The translations under genes and the position numbers were made by a program. A stretch of 64,000 nucleotides of DNA. Source: an uncultured Pelagibacteraceae bacterium (GTDB lineage: Bacteria > Pseudomonadota > Alphaproteobacteria > Pelagibacterales > AG-422-B15). The notes below the pieces were generated by a model that did not search any database, had not been told where the DNA came from, and worked only from the letters and a program-made list of their open reading frames with translations. Shown here piece after piece: positions 30,091 to 38,916 of the stretch (positions are counted from its first letter, which is position 1; the number at the start of each line of letters is the position of its first letter). Location of the stretch: the NCBI GenBank assembly GCA_902523535.1, contig CABYZQ010000001.1:117047-181046 (forward strand), read 5' to 3'.

Positions 30091-31110
30091 ATGAAAATGA
30101 TACCAAAAACATTAGAAGAGATAGCGAACTATATTGTAAAGGACGGTAAAGGAATACTTGCAGCTGACGAAAGCACTGGAACAATAGAAAAAAGATTTAA
30201 GTCAATTGACGTGGAGTCAACTGAAGATAATAGAAGAAAATATAGAGAAATGCTTTTTAGATCTCCTGCTATGGCAGAGGCTATTGGCGGGGTAATTCTA
30301 TTTGATGAGACTCTAAGACAAAAAGCGCAAGATGGATCATATTTAAAGGATGTAATCTTGAAGCATGGGTCCCTTCCTGGAATTAAAGTAGACCAAGGAG
30401 TAAAAGAACTGGAAAAGAGTTCTAATGAAAAAATTACAACTGGATTGGATGGTTTAAATGAACGTTGTAGAGAATATGATGCATTGGGTGCTAAGTTTAC
30501 GAAATGGAGAGCCGTAATCAATATTAGTGATGGTATGCCGTCTTCAAAATGTATCAACGAAAATATGTTAGCTTTGTCCGAGTACGCCCTTATCGCTCAA
30601 AAAAATAATATGGTACCAATAGTAGAGCCTGAAGTTATTATGGATGGCCCGCATACAATTGATCAATGCTATGATGTTACTAAGAATACATTGTCTGTAC
30701 TTTTTGAAATGCTTGATAAAAAAAATATAAATATTAGGGGCACCCTTTTAAAACCTAACATGGTAGTTTCAGGAACAGAAAATAGTCATCAAGCAAATTA
30801 TAAGGAAGTTGCAGAAAAAACTCTTGATTGTCTAAATTCATCAGTGCCTGATGAATTACCAGGTATTGTTTTTCTATCAGGTGGTCAATCTGACATTGAT
30901 GCAACGGCACACTTGGATGAGATGAATAAAATCGGTGGGTTTAAATGGAAACTAAGTTTCTCTTATGGAAGAGCATTACAGCAAGCGGCATTGAAAGCTT
31001 GGTCAGGCAATGATAGTAATCTAGAGAATGCGCAAAAGGCATTTAGCCATCGTGCGATCATGAACATGAAAGCTTCTTTAGGTGAATGGAGCGAGTCACT
31101 TGAGGCTTAA
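30091..31110 (+). CDS. Fructose-bisphosphate aldolase, class I
   Basis: 339 residues. The class I enzyme is identified by GKGILAADESTGTIEKRF at the N-terminus, PIVEPEVIMDGPH, the Schiff-base lysine segment GTLLKPNMV, VFLSGGQSD and a FSYGRALQQAALKAW ending. It is metal-independent and cleaves or forms fructose-1,6-bisphosphate. It completes a lower-glycolysis/gluconeogenesis block with gap and pgk. An AGGAGATG leader provides a good ribosome site. Predicted start ATG lies 6 nt after pgk. Confidence 0.96.
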   Translation: MKMIPKTLEEIANYIVKDGKGILAADESTGTIEKRFKSIDVESTEDNRRKYREMLFRSPAMAEAIGGVILFDETLRQKAQDGSYLKDVILKHGSLPGIKVDQGVKELEKSSNEKITTGLDGLNERCREYDALGAKFTKWRAVINISDGMPSSKCINENMLALSEYALIAQKNNMVPIVEPEVIMDGPHTIDQCYDVTKNTLSVLFEMLDKKNINIRGTLLKPNMVVSGTENSHQANYKEVAEKTLDCLNSSVPDELPGIVFLSGGQSDIDATAHLDEMNKIGGFKWKLSFSYGRALQQAALKAWSGNDSNLENAQKAFSHRAIMNMKASLGEWSESLEA

Positions 31111-31114
31111 TTGA

Positions 31115-31678
31115 ATGAAAATTAATGGAAATTCTGTAAAACCAGGCATGATTTTAGAGCATAAGGGTGAGTTGTGGACTGTTGCCAAATCACAATCTGT
31201 AAAACCTGGCAAGGGTGGAGCATTTAACCAAGTTGAAATGAAAAATATTAAAACTGGATCAAAACTAAATGAAAGATTCAGGGCATCTGAGGAAGTGGAG
31301 CGTGTACGGGTAGATGAAGAAAATTACCAATATCTATATAAACAAGATGATAAACTAGTTTTTATGAATACCGACTCCTACGAACAAATAGAACTAGATT
31401 CAGAAATTGCTGGGGATAGAATGGTCTTAATAAGTGAAAATGATGAAGTTATAATTGAAATGTACAATGACAAAGCTATAGGAATACAACTTCCAAAGAC
31501 ACTCTCCTTTATTGTTAATGAAACGGAAGCGGTTGTTAAAGGTCAAACAGCTGCATCTTCAAGTAAACCTGCGATATTAGAGAATGGTATAAGAGTAATG
31601 GTGCCGCCTTTTATTGAACAAGGTGAGAAAATTGAAATCAATACTGAGGATTTAACCTATTCTAAAAGAGCTGACTAG
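31115..31678 (+). CDS. efp: Elongation factor P
   Basis: 187 residues with the three-domain beta structure: KOW-like N-terminal domain (GMILEHKGELWTVAKSQSVKPGKGGAF), central OB domain and C-terminal OB domain (ENGIRVMVPPFIEQGEKIEINT). The loop lysine/arginine modification site region lies at KPGKGG. It rescues ribosomes stalled at polyproline. It begins 4 nt after fba and its stop overlaps the suhB start. Confidence 0.97.
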   Translation: MKINGNSVKPGMILEHKGELWTVAKSQSVKPGKGGAFNQVEMKNIKTGSKLNERFRASEEVERVRVDEENYQYLYKQDDKLVFMNTDSYEQIELDSEIAGDRMVLISENDEVIIEMYNDKAIGIQLPKTLSFIVNETEAVVKGQTAASSSKPAILENGIRVMVPPFIEQGEKIEINTEDLTYSKRAD

Positions 31679-32460
31679 TGAGCTACTCAGATCCATACAT
31701 AAATGCAATATTCCTTGCTTCAAGAAAAGTAAGTAAAAATCTCATAAGAGACTTTGGAGAAGTTGAAAAATTACAGGTCTCTTTAAAAGGAGTTTCTGAT
31801 TTTGTTTCTTTAGCAGATACTCGAGCAGAGAAGCAAATAATAAAAGAACTTACTTATTCTTATCCTAAAATAAATATACTTGCTGAAGAAAACGGAACTA
31901 TAAAAAACTCAGACGATAATGTGAGATGGATAATTGATCCTCTTGATGGAACGAGTAATTTTGTTTTTAGTATTCCCCATTTTGCGATTTCAATTGCTTT
32001 AGAAAAAGACAATGAAATTATCGTTGGTGGAGTTTATCAACCACTGACGGATGAATTTTTTTGGGCTGTAAAAGGCAGGGGTGCTTTTTGCAATAACCTA
32101 AGACTAAGAGTTTCATCGAGGGAAAACTTACAGGACTGTATGATTGGAACAGGCATTCCTCACAGAGGAATGAAAGGGCATAAAGAGTATCTGCCTGGAC
32201 TTGAAACAGTAATGGAAAATGTATGTGGTGTTAGGAGATTGGGCGCTGCATCTTTGGATCTAGCATATGTTGCTGCTGGCAAGTATGACGGTTATTGGGA
32301 AAAAAACTTAAAGCTAGTTGATATTGCTGCAGGATCATTAATTGTAAAAGAGGCAGGCGGAAAGGTAACCGACTTTGAAGGAAGAGAGGAATATCTTAAT
32401 TCAGGGAAAATTCTTGCAACTAACTTTAGAATTCATGATCAACTTCAAAAAATAATTTAA
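31678..32460 (+). CDS. suhB: Inositol-1-monophosphatase family protein SuhB
   Basis: 260 residues. The start is GTG at 31678, overlapping the TAG of efp by one base. Metal-binding motifs are ILAEENG, the WIIDPLDGTSNFVFSIPHFAISIAL block and a C-terminal GAASLDLAYVAAGKYDGYWE plus WEKNLKLVDIAAGSLIV. SuhB hydrolyses inositol phosphates and, in enterobacteria, also serves in rRNA transcription antitermination. The window holds a second family member at 43629, more like histidinol phosphatase. Confidence 0.93.
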   Translation: MSYSDPYINAIFLASRKVSKNLIRDFGEVEKLQVSLKGVSDFVSLADTRAEKQIIKELTYSYPKINILAEENGTIKNSDDNVRWIIDPLDGTSNFVFSIPHFAISIALEKDNEIIVGGVYQPLTDEFFWAVKGRGAFCNNLRLRVSSRENLQDCMIGTGIPHRGMKGHKEYLPGLETVMENVCGVRRLGAASLDLAYVAAGKYDGYWEKNLKLVDIAAGSLIVKEAGGKVTDFEGREEYLNSGKILATNFRIHDQLQKII

Positions 32461-32763
32461 TTATATTTTTATACCAAACCTATTTAAAATTTTCTTTTCA
32501 AATTTCCAAAAATATTGGAATTGTCCAAAAGGAATGGCAACTAATAATAATAATATTTGATATATAAAAAATAAAAGAATAATTCTAATTGGCCAAAATA
32601 TAGTTGGATTAAAGTTTTCCTCCTTTAAGCCGATGATTTCAAAAAATTCGACTGTTATATAAAGTGATAAAGATCCTGTGATTGCAAATACTACCATTAT
32701 CAATGTAAACTGCCAAAAACTCATAATATTAAGCCTTTTCATCATTGCGTTAACTATTCTCAT
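32461..32763 (-). CDS. Small two-TM membrane protein (DUF6787-like)
   Basis: 100 residues. Two hydrophobic segments (about 15-37 and 55-80) are followed by VAIPFGQFQYFWKFEKKILNRFGI. That last block recalls small DUF6787 proteins, which I know mainly from Bacteroidota, where a similar PFGQF...F..K motif occurs. Function unknown. The gene is convergent with suhB with no spacer. If the match holds, lateral acquisition is possible. Confidence 0.6.
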   Translation of the reverse strand: MRIVNAMMKRLNIMSFWQFTLIMVVFAITGSLSLYITVEFFEIIGLKEENFNPTIFWPIRIILLFFIYQILLLLVAIPFGQFQYFWKFEKKILNRFGIKI

Positions 32764-32834
32764 AGAAATTCACTAAATAAATATTGATCAGAATTATTAT
32801 ATAGGTTAATTAACCTCAAAATTAACTAAATAAA

Positions 32835-33053
32835 ATGAAAAAAGATAAACATCCAAATTATCATACAATTAACGTTGTAATGACAGATGGTACGAAGTTT
32901 GAAACGAAGTCCACATGGGGTAAAGAAGGAGATACAATGTCTCTTGATATAGATCCTTTATCTCATCCTGCATGGACAGGTGGGCAGCAAAAAATTCAAG
33001 ATAAAGGTCAAGTAAGCAGATTTAAGAAGAGATTTAGCAATCTTAAAACTTAA
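32835..33053 (+). CDS. rpmE: 50S ribosomal protein L31
   Basis: 72 residues with the L31 pattern [18 protein letters not shown] and [16 protein letters not shown]. No cysteines are present, so this is the zinc-independent form common in alphaproteobacteria. It stands alone on the plus strand between a small membrane protein gene and hsp20. Confidence 0.95.
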   Translation: MKKDKHPNYHTINVVMTDGTKFETKSTWGKEGDTMSLDIDPLSHPAWTGGQQKIQDKGQVSRFKKRFSNLKT

Positions 33054-33062
33054 ACTTCGAAC

Positions 33063-33090
33063 CTTGAAATCAAGATAATCATCACAATAT
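33063..33090 (+). promoter_or_regulatory. Candidate heat-shock sigma-32 promoter of hsp20
   Basis: CTTGAAA (33063-33069), 15 nt, then CAATAT (33085-33090). The spacing equals that of the candidate rpoH promoter, and the downstream gene is a classical heat-shock gene. The predicted leader of about 85 nt contains an imperfect hairpin (GCCTA...TAGGC, about 33129-33150) and a strong AAGGAGG ribosome site ahead of the ATG, so RNA-thermometer control is conceivable but unproven. Confidence 0.5.
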
Positions 33091-33183
33091 GTGTTCTTGT
33101 TGGTAGCAATAATGCACCAGCATAAATTGCCTAGCTTAATTTAAGTAGGCTAAAACTTTTAATCGCTTAAGGAGGATTAAACT

Positions 33184-33612
33184 ATGACTACATTTGACTT
33201 ATCGCCATTACTGCGCTCGAGCGTAGGTTTTGACGCATTTGACAATATCTTTGACTCTGTCTTTAACATGAATGAGACTGGAAGTGCTTACCCGCCTTAC
33301 AATATTGTGAAATCAGGTAATAATTATACCATAACACTTGCAGTAGCTGGTTTCTCAATGTCTGACTTAGACATTTCTGTTCAAGAAAATGAGCTAATAA
33401 TCAGTGGCAAGACCAATGATTCTAAAAATAACGTTGAGTTCTTGCATAAAGGTATTGCTGGGAGAAGCTTTGAAAGAAAATTTCGACTAGCTGATACTAT
33501 CAAAGTATCTGATGCAAGCTATGAGAATGGCTTATTGCATGTATTTCTTGAAAGGGAAATTCCAGAACATCAAAAACCAAGAAAAATAGAAATTAATAAC
33601 AAAATTAATTAA
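33184..33612 (+). CDS. Small heat-shock protein, Hsp20/IbpA type
   Basis: 142 residues. The N-terminus SPLLRSSVGFDAFDNIFDSV matches IbpA-type proteins, and the alpha-crystallin domain runs from about 37 to 125 with YTITLAVAGFSMSDLDISV and GLLHVFLEREIPE. It holds unfolding proteins for refolding by DnaK/ClpB. A strong AAGGAGG site lies 8-9 nt upstream of the ATG, and an intrinsic terminator follows the gene, so it is a single-gene unit. Confidence 0.93.
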   Translation: MTTFDLSPLLRSSVGFDAFDNIFDSVFNMNETGSAYPPYNIVKSGNNYTITLAVAGFSMSDLDISVQENELIISGKTNDSKNNVEFLHKGIAGRSFERKFRLADTIKVSDASYENGLLHVFLEREIPEHQKPRKIEINNKIN

Positions 33613-33620
33613 TTTTAATA

Positions 33621-33660
33621 AGGAGCTGCTAATAATATATAGCAGCTCCTATATATTTTT
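33621..33660 (+). terminator. Rho-independent terminator after hsp20
   Basis: A perfect 11-bp stem AGGAGCTGCTA (33621-33631) / TAGCAGCTCCT (33640-33650) with an 8-nt loop, followed by ATATATTTTT. The T tract ends exactly at the start codon of the next gene. Confidence 0.88.
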
Positions 33661-34638
33661 ATGAAAGCAATTACTTTTGACAAATTTGGAGGCCCTGAAG
33701 TCCTATATGTATCTGACAACATAGAGACACCAGTTATTAGTGATGAAGAAGTATTAATCAAAGTTCATGCAGCAGGAATAAATAGACCTGACATATTGCA
33801 ACGCATGGGGCAATATCCACCTCCTAAAGGTGCTTCGGAGATACTTGGACTAGAGGTTTCAGGAAGTATAGTAGATTGTGGTAAAGGTATTGATAAAGAA
33901 TTTTTAAATAAAAATGTTTGCGCTTTAGTAACTGGTGGTGGATATGCGGAATATGTGAAATGCCATAAATCAACAATACTGCCTCTTCCAAAAGGGATTT
34001 CACTTAGTGATGCTTGCACTATCCCTGAAACTTTTTTTACAGTATGGACAAATTTGTTTGACCTTGCGAAACTTAAAAAGGATGAAACACTGCTTATTCA
34101 CGGCGGCGCAAGCGGTATTGGTTTAACCGCTGTTTCAATTGCAATAGCCTTTGGCGTGAAATGCATTGTTACAGTGGGATCTGATGAAAAAGAAAATTAT
34201 TTAAATTCTCTAAATATTGAACGAGTAATTAATTATAAGACTGATGATTTTGAAAAAATAATTCTTAACGAATATAAAGGTATTGATGTAATTCTAGATA
34301 TGGTAGGAGGAAATTACTTCCAAAAAAATCTAAATATAATGAATCGTTTTGGAAGACTAATTAATATTGCTTATCTTCAGGGCTCAAATATTGAAGCTAA
34401 TCTTCTTCCAATTATGCTAAAAAGATTAATCATTTCGGGATCTACTTTAAGAACAAGGGCAAATAAAGAAAAGGCTGAAATAGCGGAAAATCTTAAAAAG
34501 AATATTTGGCCTTTGATAGAAAATAACAATATTAAACTTCATATTGATAAAAAATTTGATATGAGTGATGTCTCAAAAGCACACCAATACATGGAAAATA
34601 ATAAAAATATTGGCAAATTACTGCTAAATTTTGAGTAA
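33661..34638 (+). CDS. NAD(P)H quinone oxidoreductase, zeta-crystallin/PIG3-like MDR family
   Basis: 325 residues. The N-terminal catalytic domain starts MKAITFDKFGGPEVL and includes AAGINRPDILQRMGQYPPPKGASEILGLEVSG, without the zinc ligands of alcohol dehydrogenases. The Rossmann domain has LIHGGASGIGLTAVSIA. This fits the quinone-reductase branch close to PIG3 (TIGR02824). The ATG follows directly on the hsp20 terminator T tract, leaving no ribosome site outside the hairpin, so translation may be from a leaderless mRNA. Confidence 0.88.
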   Translation: MKAITFDKFGGPEVLYVSDNIETPVISDEEVLIKVHAAGINRPDILQRMGQYPPPKGASEILGLEVSGSIVDCGKGIDKEFLNKNVCALVTGGGYAEYVKCHKSTILPLPKGISLSDACTIPETFFTVWTNLFDLAKLKKDETLLIHGGASGIGLTAVSIAIAFGVKCIVTVGSDEKENYLNSLNIERVINYKTDDFEKIILNEYKGIDVILDMVGGNYFQKNLNIMNRFGRLINIAYLQGSNIEANLLPIMLKRLIISGSTLRTRANKEKAEIAENLKKNIWPLIENNNIKLHIDKKFDMSDVSKAHQYMENNKNIGKLLLNFE

Positions 34639-34690
34639 AGCTTTAAAAAAATGATAAACTAACATATAAGGATTTTTTTAATTACAGATT

Positions 34691-35332
34691 ATGAAAACAA
34701 TAAAATTACCACTTATGCCAAAAGCTACTGCAATTTGGCTTGTAGATAACACTTCCCTCTCATTCAGACAGATAGGAGATTTCTGTGGTATGCACGAACT
34801 GGAAATCAAAGGTATAGCTGACGGCGAAGTAGGTGCAGGAATAAAAGGATTAAATCCGATTACTAGTGGCCAATTAACTAAAGAAGAAATTGATAGATGT
34901 GTTGCATCCGAAGAAGAAGAGCTTCAAATCATTGAAAATGAAATCTCTGAAAAAACAGAACAATCAAAGAAAAAAAAGAAATATACTCCCCTTTCTAAAA
35001 GACAAGATCGACCAGATGCTGTCTATTGGTTGATTAGGAATCATCCTGAATTAAAAGACTCTCAAGTAGCTCGTTTAGTTGGAAGTACAAAAAATACTAT
35101 AGACGGAATAAGAAAGAGAACTCATTGGAATATGGCAAACATCAGACCTCAAGACCCAATTGGCCTTGGTCTATGTAGGCAAATAGAATTAGATGAAGCT
35201 CTTGAAAAAGCCGAGCGCTCAATCAAGCGTGCTGAAAAGAAAAAAGCAAAAGAAGAAATGCTAAAATTAGAGGAAATGAATATTAAAGCTGAAGAGAGTC
35301 TTTCCTCTACAAATACAAATATAGACGAATAA
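34691..35332 (+). CDS. trcR: TrcR/DUF1013 cell-cycle transcriptional regulator
   Basis: 213 residues. The opening LPLMPKATAIWLVDNTSLSF and FCGMHELEIKGIADGEVG match the DUF1013 family, restricted largely to alphaproteobacteria. Two helix-turn-helix-like parts are visible (about 18-40 and 108-135, RNHPELKDSQVARLVGSTKN), then a charged coiled-coil tail rich in Lys and Glu. In Brucella and Caulobacter this protein (TrcR) acts as a transcriptional regulator associated with RNA polymerase. A good marker for the organism's class. Confidence 0.88.
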   Translation: MKTIKLPLMPKATAIWLVDNTSLSFRQIGDFCGMHELEIKGIADGEVGAGIKGLNPITSGQLTKEEIDRCVASEEEELQIIENEISEKTEQSKKKKKYTPLSKRQDRPDAVYWLIRNHPELKDSQVARLVGSTKNTIDGIRKRTHWNMANIRPQDPIGLGLCRQIELDEALEKAERSIKRAEKKKAKEEMLKLEEMNIKAEESLSSTNTNIDE

Positions 35333-35341
35333 GTTTTGTTG

Positions 35342-35830
35342 ATGAAAAGTTTGCCACTCGTTAGCATAATAATGGGAAGCCAATCTGATTGGCCAACAAT
35401 GAAACATGCATCAAAAATTTTAACCACTTTTAAAATTAAACATGAAGTAAAGATTATTTCAGCCCACCGCACTCCCAAAAGATTATTCACATATGCTGAG
35501 GAAGCTGATAAAAAAGGCATAAAAGTAATAATTGCAGGAGCTGGGGGAGCTGCTCATCTTCCTGGTATGACTGCATCAATAAGTAATTTGCCGGTGCTGG
35601 GTGTCCCAGTTGAGTCTAAAAAATTAAAAGGATTAGATAGCTTGTTATCAATCGCTCAAATGCCTGCAGGTGTTCCTGTAGGATCACTAGCTGTGGGTGA
35701 GTCAGGTGCAAAAAATGCTGCCTTATTAGCAATCTCAATATTAAGTGGTGAAGATAAAATTCTTAAAAATAAATATAAGAGTTGGCGTTTTAAGCAAACC
35801 CAGTCAGTAAATATCAAACCTAAAAAATGA
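35342..35830 (+). CDS. purE: N5-carboxyaminoimidazole ribonucleotide mutase
   Basis: 162 residues from ATG 35342; a TTG two codons upstream is a less likely start. [15 protein letters not shown] binds the substrate phosphate, SAHRTPKRL carries the catalytic His and [12 protein letters not shown] completes the PurE core. It isomerises N5-CAIR to CAIR. Its stop overlaps the purK start by 4 nt, so the two successive enzymes are co-translated. Confidence 0.96.
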   Translation: MKSLPLVSIIMGSQSDWPTMKHASKILTTFKIKHEVKIISAHRTPKRLFTYAEEADKKGIKVIIAGAGGAAHLPGMTASISNLPVLGVPVESKKLKGLDSLLSIAQMPAGVPVGSLAVGESGAKNAALLAISILSGEDKILKNKYKSWRFKQTQSVNIKPKK

Positions 35831-36900
35831 GTTTAAAAGTTTCCACCGTTGGCATCATTGGTGGTGGACAACTTGGCATGTTCTTAGCTCATTCATGTAA
35901 TAAGTTAGGACTTAAAGTATTCGTTTACTCAGACAGCAAAAGAGTTCCCGCAGAGAAATATGCTGACAAGATGTTCTACGGTTCCTTTGAAGATGTTAAA
36001 AGTTTAAAAATTTTTAGTAGTGAAGTAGATCTTATAACCTACGAATTTGAAAATGTATCAACTAAAGCTCTAAAAAAATTAAAGAGACAGAAAATATATC
36101 CACCTATTTCTGCACTGACTATTAGCCAAGATAGAAAAAAAGAAAAACAGTTCTTCTCAAAAAATAAAATTAACCACGCAGGAATTGGTCTTCTCAATAA
36201 TAAGAATAGTTTGAGAAAGCTTAAAACGTCAATTCAGTATCCTGTAATATTAAAAACAACCAGATTTGGCTACGACGGTAAAGGACAAGCATTAGTAAAA
36301 AATACTAAAAATTTAAAAAGACAATGGAAAGAAAATGGCTATCAGGACTGTATTATAGAAAGGAAGATTAATCTTAAAAAAGAAGTTTCAATCATATGTG
36401 CCAGAGACATTAAACGAAATTTTTATTTTTATCCAACATTCACCAATATACACAAAAACCATATACTTTTTGAAACAACATCTCCTAGTAGTATAGATGA
36501 GAAAATTGAAGGTAAATTATTAAAAATATCAAAAAAAATTATTACAAATCTCAATTATATTGGATTATTAACAATTGAATTTTTTATTGATAAAGAAAAT
36601 AAAATTTTTGTTAATGAAATTGCTCCAAGGGTTCATAATTCAGGGCATATAACACTTGATAATGCAAATATAAGTCAATTTGAGTTGCATATAAAAGCCA
36701 TTACAGGAAAAAAAATTCTTAAACCCAAAATACTTACAAAAGGACTTATGAGAAATCTTATAGGCAATGAAATAAAAAGTGTAAGCAGAATAAAATCTAT
36801 GAGGAAGTATAAAGACTTCAAAAAAAACATTAAGTATGACTATGGCAAAAAGATCGTAAAAGATGGCCGAAAAATGGGGCACATTAATTTTATTTCATAA
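35827..36900 (+). CDS. purK: N5-carboxyaminoimidazole ribonucleotide synthase
   Basis: 357 residues. ATP-grasp enzyme with N-terminal [56 protein letters not shown]. It carboxylates AIR with bicarbonate and ATP, delivering N5-CAIR to PurE. The 4-nt overlap with purE gives coupled translation. Lysine content is very high, as is usual in AT-rich genomes. Confidence 0.95.
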   Translation: MSLKVSTVGIIGGGQLGMFLAHSCNKLGLKVFVYSDSKRVPAEKYADKMFYGSFEDVKSLKIFSSEVDLITYEFENVSTKALKKLKRQKIYPPISALTISQDRKKEKQFFSKNKINHAGIGLLNNKNSLRKLKTSIQYPVILKTTRFGYDGKGQALVKNTKNLKRQWKENGYQDCIIERKINLKKEVSIICARDIKRNFYFYPTFTNIHKNHILFETTSPSSIDEKIEGKLLKISKKIITNLNYIGLLTIEFFIDKENKIFVNEIAPRVHNSGHITLDNANISQFELHIKAITGKKILKPKILTKGLMRNLIGNEIKSVSRIKSMRKYKDFKKNIKYDYGKKIVKDGRKMGHINFIS

Positions 36901-36987
36901 TTGAATATAATTTTATTTGGCTAGACAAAGGAATTCCAAGATGATAAAAACTTTCAAATTTAAAATGCTCTTAAGGAGGGCAGTACG

Positions 36988-37185
36988 ATAGTTGAAGTAA
37001 GTGTAAAAGATAATAACGTTGAAGGAGCTTTACGTATCCTCAAGAAAAAAATGCAAAGAGAGGGTATTTTTAAAGAAATGAAAATGAGAACTTACTTCGA
37101 AAAGCCTAGTCAGAAAAAATTAAGGGAAAAAGCAGAAAATATACGTCGTTCTCGAAAAATGGCTAGACGAAAATTATACAGCTAG
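36988..37185 (+). CDS. rpsU: 30S ribosomal protein S21 with a non-standard start codon
   Basis: 65 residues, too short to be found easily but clearly S21: [20 protein letters not shown], then [21 protein letters not shown] and a basic C-terminus. The frame has no ATG, GTG or TTG between an in-frame TAA at 36961 and the conserved N-terminus; the first in-frame ATG is inside the KKKM motif. A near-perfect ribosome site AAGGAGGG (36973-36980) lies 7 nt before ATA at 36988 and 4 nt before ACG at 36985. ATA is the likelier start by spacing and by homologue length. Confidence 0.88.
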   Translation: MVEVSVKDNNVEGALRILKKKMQREGIFKEMKMRTYFEKPSQKKLREKAENIRRSRKMARRKLYS

Positions 37186-37191
37186 GAATAG

Positions 37192-38592
37192 TTATAAAGC
37201 CTTAACAATACCCTCAACCATTTTTTTAGCATCAGAGAAGAGCATCATAGTATTTTCTCTGTAAAATAACTCATTATCTACCCCGGCATATCCTAAGCCT
37301 CTACCTCTTTTAACAAATAAAACTGTATTTGCATTTTCTACATCAAGGATTGGCATTCCATAAATTGGTGAAGAAGGATCAGTTTTAGCTATAGGATTAG
37401 TTACGTCATTCGCTCCTATTACAAATGCTACATCTGCTTGAGAAAATTCTGAATTGATATCTTCTAATTCAAAAACATCATCATATGGTACATTTGCCTC
37501 TGCTAACAAAACATTCATATGGCCAGGCATCCTTCCTGCAACAGGGTGAATTGCAAAAGTTACTTTAACTCCATTTTTTTTCAAGGCATCAGTCATCTCT
37601 TTTAATACGTGCTGGGCTTGAGCTACTGCCATTCCATAGCCCGGTACGATAATCACAGATCCAGCATTTTTCATTATAAATGCTGCGTCATCAAAGCCAC
37701 CCTCTTTTACGGGTCGTTGCTCTACATCTTTATTAACTGCAATATCATCACCCCCAAAACCACCTAATATTACACTTATGAATGATCTATTCATTGCAGC
37801 ACACATTATGTATGAGAGTATGGCGCCAGATGATCCAACCAAGGCGCCAGTAATTATTAGTGCTGTATTTCCAAGTGTAAACCCAATCCCCGCCGCAGCC
37901 CATCCTGAATATGAATTAAGCATAGATACAACCACTGGCATATCTGCTCCACCAATCGGAATAATAATGAGAAAACCTATTAAAAATGATAGTGCGATAA
38001 TTGTTAAATATATCTTTTGGTCTTGATTGAAGCAAAAATATACAATGCCAGCAATGATTATAATCCCAATAAGTAGATTGAGCATATGTTGCCCTCTAAA
38101 TACTATCGGAGAACCAGACATTATTCCTTGGAGTTTACCGAAAGCAATTACTGAGCCAGAAAAAGTAATTGCACCTATCACTGCCCCCAACGACATTTCA
38201 ACTAAACTTAGAGTTTTTATATTTCCCAAAGTCCCAATTTTAAATGCCTCAGGCGCATAAAATGCAGCTAGAGCAACAAATACAGCTGCTAAGCCAACAA
38301 GGCTATGGAAACCCGCAACCAACTGCGGCATATCTGTCATCGCAATTCTATTCGCAATAATTGCGCCTACTATTCCACCAATAGCAATTGCAACTATAAC
38401 AAATACGATTGTTTGAATATCCGAAGTAAAAAAATTAACTGATAACAAGGTTGCTAAAATAGCAATTACCATTCCTAAGATACCAAAAATATTTCCTCTT
38501 CTTGAACTTTCTGGGGATGAGAGACCTCTTAAAGCAATAATAAAAAATACGCCAGATACAACATATGCAATGGCAACTAGGTTTGTAAGCAT
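37192..38592 (-). CDS. pntB: NAD(P) transhydrogenase subunit beta
   Basis: 466 residues. About nine membrane segments fill the first ~285 residues. A soluble NADP-binding domain III follows with IIVPGYGMAVAQAQHVLKEM, HPVAGRMPGHMNVLLAEANV and GANDVTNP. It couples proton flow to hydride transfer from NADH to NADP+. Last gene of the pntA-pntAB-pntB unit; it converges on rpsU with a 6-nt gap. Confidence 0.96.
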   Translation of the reverse strand: MLTNLVAIAYVVSGVFFIIALRGLSSPESSRRGNIFGILGMVIAILATLLSVNFFTSDIQTIVFVIVAIAIGGIVGAIIANRIAMTDMPQLVAGFHSLVGLAAVFVALAAFYAPEAFKIGTLGNIKTLSLVEMSLGAVIGAITFSGSVIAFGKLQGIMSGSPIVFRGQHMLNLLIGIIIIAGIVYFCFNQDQKIYLTIIALSFLIGFLIIIPIGGADMPVVVSMLNSYSGWAAAGIGFTLGNTALIITGALVGSSGAILSYIMCAAMNRSFISVILGGFGGDDIAVNKDVEQRPVKEGGFDDAAFIMKNAGSVIIVPGYGMAVAQAQHVLKEMTDALKKNGVKVTFAIHPVAGRMPGHMNVLLAEANVPYDDVFELEDINSEFSQADVAFVIGANDVTNPIAKTDPSSPIYGMPILDVENANTVLFVKRGRGLGYAGVDNELFYRENTMMLFSDAKKMVEGIVKAL

Positions 38593-38916
38593 TTATTCTT
38601 TATCCTCTTTTTTTGGTTTTTTCTTATACATTGCAAGCATTCTCTGTGTTACCAGAAACCCGCCAAATATATTCACAGCGGCTAAAAGCACGGCAAGAAA
38701 GCCAAATCCCTTAGAAAGATTTCCTAAAAGTGATAGATCGCTGCTTAGAACTAGAGCAAATAACCCACCAACAATTATAACTGATGATATTGCGTTAGTG
38801 ACCGCCATCAAAGGTGTGTGTAAGGCAGGTGTAACACTCCACACGACGTAATATCCAATAAAAATTGATAAAACAAATATTGTTAGTCTGAAAATATTTG
38901 GATCAACTAATTCCAT
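38593..38916 (-). CDS. pntAB: NAD(P) transhydrogenase subunit alpha 2 (membrane part)
   Basis: 107 residues with about three membrane segments and the conserved YYVVWSVTPALHTPLMAVTNAISS. This is the alpha-subunit membrane domain encoded as a separate gene, as in Rhodospirillum rubrum. It abuts pntB and shares a base with pntA. Confidence 0.95.
   Translation of the reverse strand: MELVDPNIFRLTIFVLSIFIGYYVVWSVTPALHTPLMAVTNAISSVIIVGGLFALVLSSDLSLLGNLSKGFGFLAVLLAAVNIFGGFLVTQRMLAMYKKKPKKEDKE

Noticed and set aside
30129-30557. 142-residue open frame antisense to the class I aldolase gene
   Set aside because: Full overlap with a gene with unmistakable aldolase motifs and no independent evidence.
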